Numbered from the stretch's first letter, positions 7,487 to 15,386 are shown. The stretch: DNA of 64,000 bases from Gammaproteobacteria bacterium (GCA_016716465.1 JADJWH010000001.1:1-64000); one strand, 5' to 3'. The notes: a model not told the origin generated them from the sequence alone. Made by a program: numbers and translations.

Positions 7487-9037
7487 CTAGCTCGCCGCGT
7501 TCCTGTGCCACAGACCCGAGTCCTCCTCGCTATCGAACGATCGCCTGAGCTGGCGGCAGGTCTGTGCCAATGCCAGCAGGTCGTCGATGGTGGGATCGGG
7601 GATCAGGGGATTGCTGATCAGTTCGTAACCCAGCGCCTTCCAGTCGGGTTCGCCCACCAGGCTCAGCGCCTTGGTGTCATTTCCCTCGAGGATCAGGGTG
7701 CGCAGCACGACTTCGGCCGGCGCGGCCTCCAGCCGCTCGGGTTGGACTGCTTCCTCGGACAGGCTCAGGAGCAACCACCAGATCCACTGCCGCGCGAGTT
7801 GCTGCAGGGCGTCCGCCTGGCCGGCGACCGGTATGATGGGGTTGTGAGGAAGATCGATCAGGAATCCCAGGCCGAGATGACCGGCGGCGAGGAGGCAGTC
7901 CTCCAAATCATGGCGCTGGGCGATCTTGAGGGCGAGGACGTAACAGCGACTGCGCAGGGATTTGAGATCACTCGGACCTTCATGGGGTGGCCGGGCGGTG
8001 CTCGTGGTTTCACGTGTGTATCGGTCGGGTTGCCCCGGATCGGTATGCGGGGAGGGCGTTCGCGAATCCGGTACGACAGCCGATCGGGGAGGGGTATCTG
8101 CTGGCGGCTTCTTATGGGTTGCTGTGTTCTCATTCCCTAGGGTCGCGCCCTCAGGGCTGTTTTCCTCGATGCCAGCCACCAGTCGGGTATCGATTTCCAG
8201 ACGAACATGTTTGAGGGGGAGCTGGAGCGACTCCGCGAGGCGGGTTTCCAGCGCCTGCTGTACCGTATCGAGATCCCAAGCGGGATCATCGTGGTCGGCA
8301 AATACGTCACTGAACAGGGCCGAGAACCGGTCCGAGACTTGGCCCTGCTCTGTCCAGAGATCCCGGCAGGCGGTCTCCAAACGGCGGATACGACGTATTT
8401 GCGGTGCGCCCATGCCGGCGCGCAGGGCCGCCGGGATGAGCGGCAGTAGAACATCCACGGCATACTCCATGCGGGAGATCATGCTCTGGTCCAGCCCATA
8501 GCCGCGTTCCTTCAGGGCTTCGACCAATTGGCGTTGGGAAAACTTCTCCTGTCCTTCTGATTCCAGGACATCGCGTAGTTCGCGCACTCCCAGGGCTTTA
8601 TCGATGAAGGTCAGGGCTCCGCGCTTGTCGTTCTCGATCAAGTGTGCCGTGAGTACATGGGATTCCGAGATCCAGGGCCGGAACAGGCAGTGGATGCGAT
8701 AGAAGCGAGAGTCTCGGGTTTCCGTCCACAGTTCATGGAGGATCTGCAGGCGGGTATTGCCACCGGACTCCACCGTGTAGAGTTCCTCGCCCGGCCGGCG
8801 CGTGACGGTCAACGGGTTGTTGAGGCCGCCCTGGGCGCGGATCGATTCCATGATCTCATCATGGAGCGGATTACGTTCCTTGCGGGGATTGCGATCGTAG
8901 GTCTTGATGCGGTCGATCTCCAACAGCATCTGGGTCGTGGTGATAGGATCCGCGATCGGCAGTTCACGGCTCTGCCCGAAGTGCCCCTCGCGCAACATTC
9001 CCTGAATCTGTTCGCTGGAGGGGTGCTTTCGTGTCAT
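7487..9037 (-). CDS. PFGI-1-class ICE ParB-family protein
   Basis: A 516-residue ParB-like protein of the PFGI-1 ICE type. The N-terminal ParB/Srx domain carries IDRIKTYDRNPRKERNPLHD, LNNPLTVTRRPGEELYTVES and GGNTRLQILHELW; LIENDKRGALTFIDKALGV and a HTH-like region follow (FSQRQLVEALKERGYGLDQ, then MISRMEYAVDVLLPLIP). A Pro/Ser/Thr-rich linker near residues 285-345 leads to a C-terminal domain with repeated hydrophobic helices. It overlaps parA by four bases (ATGA), so the two should act together in element maintenance. It is distinct from the shorter ParB at 1975-2832. Confidence 0.85.
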   Translation of the reverse strand: MTRKHPSSEQIQGMLREGHFGQSRELPIADPITTTQMLLEIDRIKTYDRNPRKERNPLHDEIMESIRAQGGLNNPLTVTRRPGEELYTVESGGNTRLQILHELWTETRDSRFYRIHCLFRPWISESHVLTAHLIENDKRGALTFIDKALGVRELRDVLESEGQEKFSQRQLVEALKERGYGLDQSMISRMEYAVDVLLPLIPAALRAGMGAPQIRRIRRLETACRDLWTEQGQVSDRFSALFSDVFADHDDPAWDLDTVQQALETRLAESLQLPLKHVRLEIDTRLVAGIEENSPEGATLGNENTATHKKPPADTPPRSAVVPDSRTPSPHTDPGQPDRYTRETTSTARPPHEGPSDLKSLRSRCYVLALKIAQRHDLEDCLLAAGHLGLGFLIDLPHNPIIPVAGQADALQQLARQWIWWLLLSLSEEAVQPERLEAAPAEVVLRTLILEGNDTKALSLVGEPDWKALGYELISNPLIPDPTIDDLLALAQTCRQLRRSFDSEEDSGLWHRNAAS

Positions 9038-9882
9038 TTGCCGGTCTCCTCAGAGACGGGCAGGTCTTCTAAGACCAATGTCTTGTCGTAAAGGTGAGGA
9101 AAGAGATCGTGGGCGAGTGTCAGCATGGCCACACGGGCGCTTTGCGTCGGTCCCGGTCGCTGTGCCTCCCAACGATGCACGGGGACGCGTGCCGTCGCCG
9201 CTTCCCGGTAGGCGACCGTATTGGGGATGACGACATCCAGTATGGTGATGGCGCCCTTGCTCGGACCGTAGGCTTCCTTGCGCAGTTCCTGTGCTATGCG
9301 GCGTGCATCGATGGTGCGATCCATGCGATAGATAAGACCGCGCAAGGGTCTGAGGGGTGCGCCTAGATAAGCCATCGGACGCAGGCGATCCAGCATTTGG
9401 ACGGTGCCGCGTGCGAATTCCCGCGCCGAGAGAATCTCGGGTGGAATCGGCGAGACGAGCAGATCCGCGGCCAGGACCGCGGCATCCTGCAGGGGGCCGA
9501 CCGCGCCTTGGGTATCGATCAGGATGACGTCGTAGCGGGAATCGAATTGCGCCAGCAGATGTTTCAAGCGCACACGCCCATCGGGAGTGTGAAGGATCCA
9601 ATTCTGCAGCATGCCTTCGGGGTCGTCCGACACGATAATGTCCAATCGCGGCAGATTGGTCCGGCTGATGACGCCGTCGATCCTCGCCTCCGTGATCAAT
9701 GCGGACAGACCTCGGTCAGCGCGACACTCCAGGGGGAAGTAACTCGATAGGGTAGGCTGCACGTCGGCATCGATCAGCAGTACCCGCTGTCCGAGGTCCG
9801 ATAAGAGACCGCCCAGGTTTGCGGTTAGTGTCGTCTTGCCAACCCCGCCTTTGGTGCTGGTCACCGTTACTTTGATGGCCAT
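9034..9882 (-). CDS. parA: ParA/Soj-family partition ATPase
   Basis: A 282-residue P-loop ATPase that would position or stabilise the element with its ParB partners. The deviant Walker A KGGVGKTT lies at residues 11-18 after a MAIKVTVTST start, followed by LLIDADVQPTLSSYF (A' motif), YDVILIDTQGAVGPLQDAAV (Walker B) and a VVIPNTVAYREA segment. The frame extends upstream, but ATG 9882 begins the conserved protein. It lies 22 bases after the FlhC-like gene, so the activator pair and the partition genes share one operon. Confidence 0.9.
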   Translation of the reverse strand: MAIKVTVTSTKGGVGKTTLTANLGGLLSDLGQRVLLIDADVQPTLSSYFPLECRADRGLSALITEARIDGVISRTNLPRLDIIVSDDPEGMLQNWILHTPDGRVRLKHLLAQFDSRYDVILIDTQGAVGPLQDAAVLAADLLVSPIPPEILSAREFARGTVQMLDRLRPMAYLGAPLRPLRGLIYRMDRTIDARRIAQELRKEAYGPSKGAITILDVVIPNTVAYREAATARVPVHRWEAQRPGPTQSARVAMLTLAHDLFPHLYDKTLVLEDLPVSEETGK

Positions 9883-9904
9883 GAGATTGTTCCGGTTAAT
9901 GCAA

Positions 9905-10573
9905 TCATTGATGTGCCTTCCCGTTTGACGCATTCGCGCATCGGTTACATTGAGTGCGGCGACGCCCCTTGGTTTGTGGAGTCAATGGAGAGCCGCATTG
10001 ATGGCACCGGTACCGCAGATAGAGACGGCAACCGGGGCAGGTATTCCTGCGTGAATCGACGGGGTCGAGAAAGTGGTGGGAGCAGGAGTTGCAGGTTCGC
10101 TCCTCCCACAGATCCATCGCGATTAGCCGTGTCGCGAAGACGGCACGCGTGAAATCAAGCAGGGGCTCGCGCACTAAACCCGTATATACCTCATACACAT
10201 CGATCAAGACCCGTGCGGGGCTGCGGCCGCTATTCTCCAGTTTTCGATAGAGCCGCCAGATAAACGTGGCTTGTAACATGCGCAGGTCATTCTCTCTGTA
10301 CCAGGTGTCCGAAAACGGCATTTGTCCCGGAGGCGATGTCGTACCCAGCATCTGCCGATACAGTCGATTGGTCGGTGCTTTATCGAGACCTGTCAGCTGA
10401 CACACCAGACCGGCACGGGCGCCGAGACGTACCAGATGTATCGCTTCCTTGATCTGTACGACATGCTGGCAGAGGTCGACCTCACAATTGGGATAGCGAT
10501 GGCTGTTCGCACAAGGAAAATGAGGCGCGATGTGCAGAAGAGAACAGAGATTCAAGTTTATGGGTATGACCAT
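9905..10573 (-). CDS. FlhC-like transcriptional activator (SetC-type, ICE-borne)
   Basis: A 222-residue FlhC homologue. The central part matches FlhC closely: VRLGARAGLVCQLTGL, NRLYRQMLGTTSPPGQMPFS, and the Cys-rich zinc site CNSC ... CPGC. Two further CxxC pairs (CHQC, CNRC) form an extra C-terminal ribbon not seen in E. coli FlhC. It starts four bases after the FlhD-like gene. In SXT-family ICEs the FlhDC-like pair SetDC activates excision and transfer, so an equivalent master-activator role is likely here. There are no flagellar genes nearby. Confidence 0.8.
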   Translation of the reverse strand: MVIPINLNLCSLLHIAPHFPCANSHRYPNCEVDLCQHVVQIKEAIHLVRLGARAGLVCQLTGLDKAPTNRLYRQMLGTTSPPGQMPFSDTWYRENDLRMLQATFIWRLYRKLENSGRSPARVLIDVYEVYTGLVREPLLDFTRAVFATRLIAMDLWEERTCNSCSHHFLDPVDSRRNTCPGCRLYLRYRCHQCGSPLTPQTKGRRRTQCNRCANASNGKAHQ

Positions 10574-10577
10574 TCAG

Positions 10578-10871
10578 TTATCCCGTCATGATAAGAACGG
10601 CATGGTCTATGATGGCCAGGATCTCCTCCTTCCGATCCTCGCGTATCGCCGTAAACAATCGAGACCACCACCAGGTATCCTGGTGCGGGACGAGGAGCGG
10701 GACCTTGATATTGGCGATACAGGCGAGATCTGCCGGCGAAAGGGATGCCAGTAAGTGCGTCATGTCTTCAGGAACTGCAAACAGCTTGGCGACGAGCACC
10801 GGATCCTTTTTTGCCAAATCACGGGCGAGGATCAGATATTGAAGATTGATCTGTGAGAAATCGTATGTCAT
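10578..10871 (-). CDS. FlhD-like transcriptional activator (SetD-type, ICE-borne)
   Basis: A 97-residue FlhD homologue: INLQYLILARDLAKKDPVLV matches the FlhD segment [20 protein letters not shown] in layout, followed by the typical VPEDMTHLLASLSPADLACI and an HQDTWWWSRLF region. FlhD and FlhC form a heteromer that activates promoters with RNA polymerase. The ATG overlaps the stop of the small gene upstream (ATGA), and the FlhC-like gene follows after four bases, so the three are translationally coupled. Confidence 0.8.
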   Translation of the reverse strand: MTYDFSQINLQYLILARDLAKKDPVLVAKLFAVPEDMTHLLASLSPADLACIANIKVPLLVPHQDTWWWSRLFTAIREDRKEEILAIIDHAVLIMTG

Positions 10872-11062
10872 GGCCGAAATACCTCCTTGTAGATGAAGTC
10901 CTTGGGTATTGCGTTATCGGCATGGGTATCTGTGTAATTGTGGAAATTTGTTTTATCGGTAAGACGTTGTCTGATGGCAGAGCAGGAATTAACTCTGGGC
11001 AAGGACAGCACCAGTACAATCTCTAGTGATTCTGTTGAGTAATCGAGTATTACTCGTGACAT
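10868..11062 (-). CDS. Small hypothetical protein upstream of flhD-like gene
   Basis: A 64-residue frame that overlaps the preceding HTH gene by 13 bases and the FlhD-like start by four. No family is recognised. The N-terminal 25 residues are hydrophobic-rich (ILDYSTESLEIVLVLSL) and the rest polar. The tight overlaps at both ends support translation as a coupling leader, but composition alone is not convincing. Confidence 0.4.
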   Translation of the reverse strand: MSRVILDYSTESLEIVLVLSLPRVNSCSAIRQRLTDKTNFHNYTDTHADNAIPKDFIYKEVFRP

Positions 11063-11436
11063 ATGGTTAATCCCTCTGTGCTAATTCTTTCGTCAGAGGA
11101 GGTTGATGCGTGTGATTCATGGCTGCTGACGGACTTGGACTTCGATACAGTATGGGTTTGTTGAACTGGATTGCCTGTGACGCCTGCATCGATGATCTCT
11201 GCAACCAACCGCGCCTCGAAAAAGACACGGCGACCGATCTGGCGTTTTGCGAATGCCAATGCGACCGCCATGGGCTGTTGTCTTCTCGCAATAGCCATGC
11301 GCATCCCATTCGGCGAGGAGTGCATGACTTCAGCCAGGTGCTTGAGAGTCAGCAAGGGACCGTAGTGCGTTAGAAGGTACTGATATGTTTCTGTGTGTGG
11401 GTTGGCCACCCGCTGTTCTCCATCGTGCTGAGGCAT
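11050..11436 (-). CDS. Small HTH DNA-binding protein at head of the ICE operon
   Basis: A 128-residue protein with a helix-turn-helix-like centre (LLTLKHLAEVMHSSPNGMRM, then AIARRQQPMAVALAFAKRQI) and a following RVFFEARLVAEIIDAG segment, resembling small plasmid or AlpA/excisionase-type DNA-binding proteins. The C-terminal 45 residues are Ser- and Thr-rich. It is the first gene of the minus-strand operon and may regulate it. No specific family could be assigned. Confidence 0.6.
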   Translation of the reverse strand: MPQHDGEQRVANPHTETYQYLLTHYGPLLTLKHLAEVMHSSPNGMRMAIARRQQPMAVALAFAKRQIGRRVFFEARLVAEIIDAGVTGNPVQQTHTVSKSKSVSSHESHASTSSDERISTEGLTICHE

Positions 11437-11799
11437 GGAGCACTTTGTACGGGAGTCCGCTGTGAAGAAAAAGTTGGAAAGCCAGGAGGTGGCTGGCCGC
11501 TTTCATCGGATCTTGTCTGATCCAGTGAATGCCGATTAATTGTGATCACCATCCGCCGGAGAAGATGCGAAGATCACATTACGTGCTGCGCGAATGAGAA
11601 CGGTAGCGGCCAAGATTGTTCCAGTCACGTGTATCGTGACGGGTTTTCTCCCACTAGGGTGGATACAACCATAAGGGTGTGGGTTTCCCCCGGTCCGATA
11701 GAGGTGTATCACTCCTAAGATCAATAACAACGTTAATTCTGACGGCTGCGCACCGATGTGTTTCCGCCAGGGCGAGCTTGTCACGTAATAAGGCAGGAA

Positions 11800-11824
11800 A
11801 TCATTTCATAATCCATGAAACGAT
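11800..11824. promoter_or_regulatory. Palindromic operator 1 upstream of fic
   Basis: ATCATTTCA (11800-11808), seven bases, TGAAACGAT (11816-11824): a near-perfect inverted repeat with the same arms and spacer as operator 2. Confidence 0.65.
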
Positions 11825-11914
11825 ACGGCGCATGCTCTATTAAAGTATGTTGAAATAATGGGTTATAAATTTCATACCGGGCTTTAATCGTTTCAGCGCT
11901 AACTGGTGAGGTGT

Positions 11915-11939
11915 ATCATTTCAAATATAGTGAAACGAT
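11915..11939. promoter_or_regulatory. Palindromic operator 2 upstream of fic
   Basis: ATCATTTCA (11915-11923), seven bases, TGAAACGAT (11931-11939), identical arms to operator 1 and 115 bases away. A further TTCGTTTCA half site overlaps the fic start codon region at 12004-12012. The Fic protein's own N-terminal winged helix is a candidate binder. Confidence 0.65.
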
Positions 11940-12010
11940 ATATTGACTGAACGATAATACATATATATTATAATAACATAATCGTTTCGTGGCTATGGGG
12001 AATTCGTTTC

Positions 12011-13306
12011 ATGGCACTCACCGATCAGGCCCTTCTCGACTATATGGCCGCTCATCCTGGCGCGGGCAGGGAAGACATCAGGAGCCATGTCGCGCCGGAT
12101 ATGAGCCCGCCAACGATCTGGCGCGCGCTCAAGCGCCTTGTCGATGAGGGCAAGCTGGAGGTTTCCGGCAAGGGCCGCGCAACCGGATACAGCCTTGCCG
12201 GCGCTGCCGTCGTGCATGCCTATCTGCAAACGCCCTACAACCGCCGGCGGCCCACGACCTACAACAAGGAATTTCTCGATCGCTACGTTCCGAACAAAAC
12301 CTTTCATCTCGGCGCCGCCGAGCGGTCGCGGCTGCATGAGACTGGCCGGCCCGAGCCCCAGCCGATGCCCGCGGGCACCTATGCGCGCCGCATCCTTGAA
12401 CGGCTTCTGGTGGACCTGTCCTGGGCATCATCGCGGATGGAAGGGAACACCTACAACATTCTCGAAACCGAGCGGCTGATCCGCTTCGGGCAGGAGGCAG
12501 CCGGTAAAGACCGCAAGGAAGCGGTCATGATCCTCAACCACAAGGAGGCGATTCAGTACGTTGTCGATAACCTCGCTGATATCACTATCAGCCGTCCCGA
12601 TCTGTTCAGCATTCATGCGCTGCTTTCGGACGGCCTGCTTACCGATCCCGCGATGGCGGGACGACTGCGCCGGATGCCAGTCGGCATTTCCTATTCGAGC
12701 TACAGGCCGCTCGCCGATCAGTTCGCGATCGAGGAAGAGTTCGACATTCTCGTGCATAAGGCGGCGGCGATCTCCGATCCCTTCGAGCAGTCCTTTTTTG
12801 TACTGGTTCACATCGCCTATTTGCAGGCGTTCGAGGACGTCAACAAGCGGACCTCACGCATTGCCGCCAACATCCCGCTGCTTAAGGCGGACCTCGCGCC
12901 GATGTCGTTTATGGCCATGAACGATGCCCATTATATCGACGGGCTGATCGGGGTTTACGAGCTGAACAATGTCGCGCTGCTGCGGGACGTGTATATCGAT
13001 GCTTATCTCGCCTCCGCCGAAAACTACCGGGTACTGCGCGCCGAGCTTGAGAGTCCCGAAAAAGCAGCCCTTGCCTATCGCGATTTCGTGCGCGCGTCTG
13101 TGCGCCGCAGTGTCCTCGAGTGGAAAGCGTTCCGCCCCGAGGCAGTGATGGCGATGGCCATGGAAGCCGGCATCCCGGAGGACGACCGCGAGCAGGTGGT
13201 GAATTATGTCGGCCAGGAATTTCGCGGCCTGCATGAAGGCAACGTCATCCGCTACCGGCTGCGCCCGGAGGACCTTGCCGGAATCGCGCGCGGGCAGGCT
13301 GGATGA
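12011..13306 (+). CDS. Fic-domain protein with N-terminal winged helix and variant active site
   Basis: A 431-residue Fic-family protein. Residues 1-60 form a winged-helix domain (MSPPTIWRALKRLVDEGKLE). An inhibitory-helix motif S140xxxE144-G145 follows, as in self-inhibited Fic enzymes. The Fic loop reads Q272-AFEDVNKR-280 where the canonical motif is HPFxxGNGR: the catalytic His is Gln, while Phe, Asp, Asn and Arg remain, and a His lies five residues earlier (H267). A C-terminal region of about 130 residues may be a second HTH. The loss of His argues against classical AMPylation; a regulatory role is possible. It overlaps the next gene by four bases. Confidence 0.82.
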   Translation: MALTDQALLDYMAAHPGAGREDIRSHVAPDMSPPTIWRALKRLVDEGKLEVSGKGRATGYSLAGAAVVHAYLQTPYNRRRPTTYNKEFLDRYVPNKTFHLGAAERSRLHETGRPEPQPMPAGTYARRILERLLVDLSWASSRMEGNTYNILETERLIRFGQEAAGKDRKEAVMILNHKEAIQYVVDNLADITISRPDLFSIHALLSDGLLTDPAMAGRLRRMPVGISYSSYRPLADQFAIEEEFDILVHKAAAISDPFEQSFFVLVHIAYLQAFEDVNKRTSRIAANIPLLKADLAPMSFMAMNDAHYIDGLIGVYELNNVALLRDVYIDAYLASAENYRVLRAELESPEKAALAYRDFVRASVRRSVLEWKAFRPEAVMAMAMEAGIPEDDREQVVNYVGQEFRGLHEGNVIRYRLRPEDLAGIARGQAG

Positions 13307-13743
13307 ATAACCAGTTCGGCCGACGCTACATCACGCACAAGGAGCTTCTCGACTACGCGAAAGACCTTGGCCTGTTCACGGATCATCCACCCGATCGCCT
13401 TCCAGAGTTCCTTGAACGTAACGGATTACTCAATCCCGTCGCTCGCATCCGGTTCCCGCCCGAGATCGTGCGGCGCTGGTACAAGGAGCTCCATCCTGGT
13501 GCGGATGTACCCGATCCGATCGAGGGCGATTCGCCGCGCAGTGAGGCTGCCTCCGCGCTGTATGACCAAGTCTTCAGCAATTGTTGGGGTCGTCCGGACA
13601 TCTACGGAGAGAGTGATCATCCGCTCGACGCGATTAATCCGGAACACGAGTCTTTCGTTCAGATCCGCTTCGATCCCGCGCACTTCGTGCCATGGGAAGA
13701 TTTCCGCTTCTGCAAATGGATAACCGATGACAGACGCGCATAA
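13303..13743 (+). CDS. Hypothetical protein coupled to fic
   Basis: A 146-residue protein of unknown family, translationally coupled to fic through an ATGA overlap. The N-terminus (THKELLDYAKDLGLFTDHPP) and FPPEIVRRWYKELHPGADVP suggest a small helical, possibly DNA-binding module; the C-terminal part has acidic and aromatic residues ending FCKWITDDRRA. The last 17 bases overlap the start of the MFS gene in another frame, which may mean the end was trimmed at a recombination junction. Confidence 0.6.
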   Translation: MNNQFGRRYITHKELLDYAKDLGLFTDHPPDRLPEFLERNGLLNPVARIRFPPEIVRRWYKELHPGADVPDPIEGDSPRSEAASALYDQVFSNCWGRPDIYGESDHPLDAINPEHESFVQIRFDPAHFVPWEDFRFCKWITDDRRA

Positions 13744-14929
13744 GCAGAAGAACTTACAGCAAATCCCGTTGAGCATCTGGGTGCTCGGTTTCGTTAGCAT
13801 GCTGATGGATATTTCCTCGGAACTCATCCACAGTCTGCTGCCGGTGTTTCTGGTCTCAGTCCTGGGTGCAAGCGCCTTCACCGTCGGGTTGATCGAGGGC
13901 GTCGCGGAATCCGCCGCGCTGATCGTCAAGGTATTCTCCGGCACGTTGAGTGACTACCTGGGCCGGCGCAAGGCGCTGGCGGTCGTCGGTTACGCCCTCG
14001 GCGCGCTAAGCAAGCCGCTGTTTGCCATCGCGACGAGTGCCGGCATGGTGTTCACCGCGCGATTAGTGGACCGGATCGGCAAAGGGATTAGGGGAGCGCC
14101 GCGAGATGCCTTGGTGGCCGATTTGGCACCACCCGAAGTGCGTGGCGCGGCCTACGGTTTGCGTCAATCGCTCGATACGGTCGGGGCGTTCACCGGACCG
14201 TTATTGGCGGTGGGGTTGATGCTGCTGTGGTCCAACGACTTTCGCGCGGTGTTCTGGGTCGCGGTGATCCCGGGTGTTCTTGCTGTAGCATTGTTACTGT
14301 TCGGGGTACGGGAACCGGCGCGGCATCCGCGTGAGAAACCCATTAATCCTGTCCACTGGCGTGAGCTCAAGCGGTTGCGCGGGACCTATTGGTGGGTGGT
14401 CGCGATCGGCGCCATATTTACCCTAGCGCGGTTCAGCGAAGCGTTTCTGGTCCTGCGCGCCCAGCAGGGCGGGCTTCCGTTGGCCTGGATACCGCTAGTG
14501 CTGGTGGCGATGAACCTGGTCTATGCGATCTCCGCCTATCCTTTCGGCAGTCTATCGGACCGTATGAGTCATACTAGGCTTCTGGTGCTCGGTCTTGTGG
14601 TTCTGATCGGCGCTGACCTAGTGCTTGCCTCTGCGGATTCCTGGGACGTGGCTTTTCTCGGCATCGCCCTGTGGGGATTACACATGGGCATCACTCAAGG
14701 ACTGCTGGCGACTATGGTCGCAGATACGGCGCCGGCCGATCTGCGCGGTACGGCATTTGGGTTCTTCAATCTGCTCAGCGGCCTGACGATGCTGATTGCC
14801 AGTGTCCTGGCTGGCCTGCTTTGGGGTCAGCTCGGGGCGTCTTTCACGTTCTATGCCGGGGTCTTATTTTGTGCGCTTGCCCTAGCGGTGATCGCAGTTA
14901 GAAGTCTTCGTGGTCAGGCGCGCGCCTAG
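13727..14929 (+). CDS. MFS transporter
   Basis: A 400-residue major facilitator with about 12 hydrophobic segments. The loop 2-3 motif is DYLGRRKALAVVGYALG, followed by RIGKGIRGAPRDALVADLAP; the matching second-half motif is GSLSDRMSHTRLLVLG. This arrangement is typical of drug or metabolite efflux proteins found with metal-resistance genes. The substrate cannot be read from sequence. It starts inside the end of the upstream hypothetical gene and is followed by a DedA remnant. Confidence 0.85.
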   Translation: MTDAHKQKNLQQIPLSIWVLGFVSMLMDISSELIHSLLPVFLVSVLGASAFTVGLIEGVAESAALIVKVFSGTLSDYLGRRKALAVVGYALGALSKPLFAIATSAGMVFTARLVDRIGKGIRGAPRDALVADLAPPEVRGAAYGLRQSLDTVGAFTGPLLAVGLMLLWSNDFRAVFWVAVIPGVLAVALLLFGVREPARHPREKPINPVHWRELKRLRGTYWWVVAIGAIFTLARFSEAFLVLRAQQGGLPLAWIPLVLVAMNLVYAISAYPFGSLSDRMSHTRLLVLGLVVLIGADLVLASADSWDVAFLGIALWGLHMGITQGLLATMVADTAPADLRGTAFGFFNLLSGLTMLIASVLAGLLWGQLGASFTFYAGVLFCALALAVIAVRSLRGQARA

Positions 14930-14986
14930 CACCTAGCCGACGGCAACTTCATTGGGGAGGCAAGGTACATCGACATCCGTTCGTTC

Positions 14987-15079
14987 ATGGATGGGGTTGC
15001 TCGACATCCCCACTGGGTGACCGCGGTGGTATTTCTTGTCGCTTCTGCCGAATCGCTGGCGGTGGTGGGTTTGATCTGA
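14987..15079 (+). pseudogene. Truncated DedA-family membrane protein remnant
   Basis: A 30-codon frame beginning MDGVARHPHWVTAVVFLVAS and ending AESLAVVGLI before TGA. It matches the usual DedA/VTT N-terminus (HPHW, hydrophobic, ESLA..GL) but stops exactly where the conserved VPG should follow. The rest of the gene is absent, and the GDCCVxC gene begins at the break, so this appears to be a deletion junction. Confidence 0.6.
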
Positions 15080-15297
15080 GCGCTATCGTCCAGGAATCGA
15101 CGCTCACCTGTCCGAGGTGTGGTCACGTCAAGACAGAACAGATGCCAACCGATGTATGTCAGTGGTTTTATGTATGTGAGAACTGCCACGAGATACTGAA
15201 GCCGAAACCGGGAGACTGCTGCGTCTTTTGCTCATACGGCACGGTGCCGTGCCCGCCACGGCAGGCTCAGGGTCAAGGATGCAATGATTGCGGCTGA
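15076..15297 (+). CDS. GDCCVxC-domain protein (non-ATG start)
   Basis: A 73-residue Cys-rich protein of the GDCCVxC (seleno)protein family: STLTCPRCGHVKTEQMPTD, a second zinc-ribbon half with CENCHE, and the hallmark GDCCVFCSYGTVPCPPRQ. Here Cys, not selenocysteine, occupies the variable position. No ATG is available in frame. CTG 15076 is the best start because the next codons read S-A-I-V, as family members do after Met; GGTGG lies just upstream. Function is unknown; members often accompany mercury or other metal resistance genes. Confidence 0.75.
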   Translation: MSAIVQESTLTCPRCGHVKTEQMPTDVCQWFYVCENCHEILKPKPGDCCVFCSYGTVPCPPRQAQGQGCNDCG

Positions 15298-15312
15298 GTT
15301 CACAGCAGACTA

Positions 15313-15386
15313 CTGAAAAACGCAATTTAGCGCTATGACATTCATTTGTTGTTACAACAATCAGCCTGGCCTAACCTGAAAAACGC
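15313..15386. repeat. 11-bp direct repeat flanking a palindrome
   Basis: CTGAAAAACGC occurs at 15313-15323 and 15376-15386, flanking the palindrome TTGTTG-TTA-CAACAA at 15346-15360. Another inverted repeat, AGCGTA-N5-TACGCT, lies at 15426-15442. They may be scars of an insertion or recombination event; no transposase is present. Confidence 0.4.

Larger units (their letters stand above)
11437..12010. other. Divergent intergenic region with operator-like palindromes
   Basis: These 574 bases separate the ICE operon from the Fic gene. The first 350 hold only short unconvincing frames and a 17-bp palindrome (GTCACG-N5-CGTGAC, 11624-11640). From about 11780 the DNA is strongly AT-rich and carries the two ATCATTTCA-N7-TGAAACGAT operators plus extra half sites at 11887-11895 and 11981-11989. 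Promoters for both divergent transcripts are presumably here. Confidence 0.6.

Noticed and set aside
6905..8140. 411-codon plus-strand frame across the ICE DUF2857 and parB genes
   Set aside because: It crosses two well-supported minus-strand genes and shows no domain.
9905..10871. Flagellar master regulator flhDC
   Set aside because: The proteins are FlhDC homologues but lie inside an ICE operon with no flagellar genes, so a SetDC-like role is more likely.
11536..11784. 82-codon minus-strand frame in the ICE/fic intergenic region
   Set aside because: No start signal, no family pattern, and it overlaps other equally weak frames.
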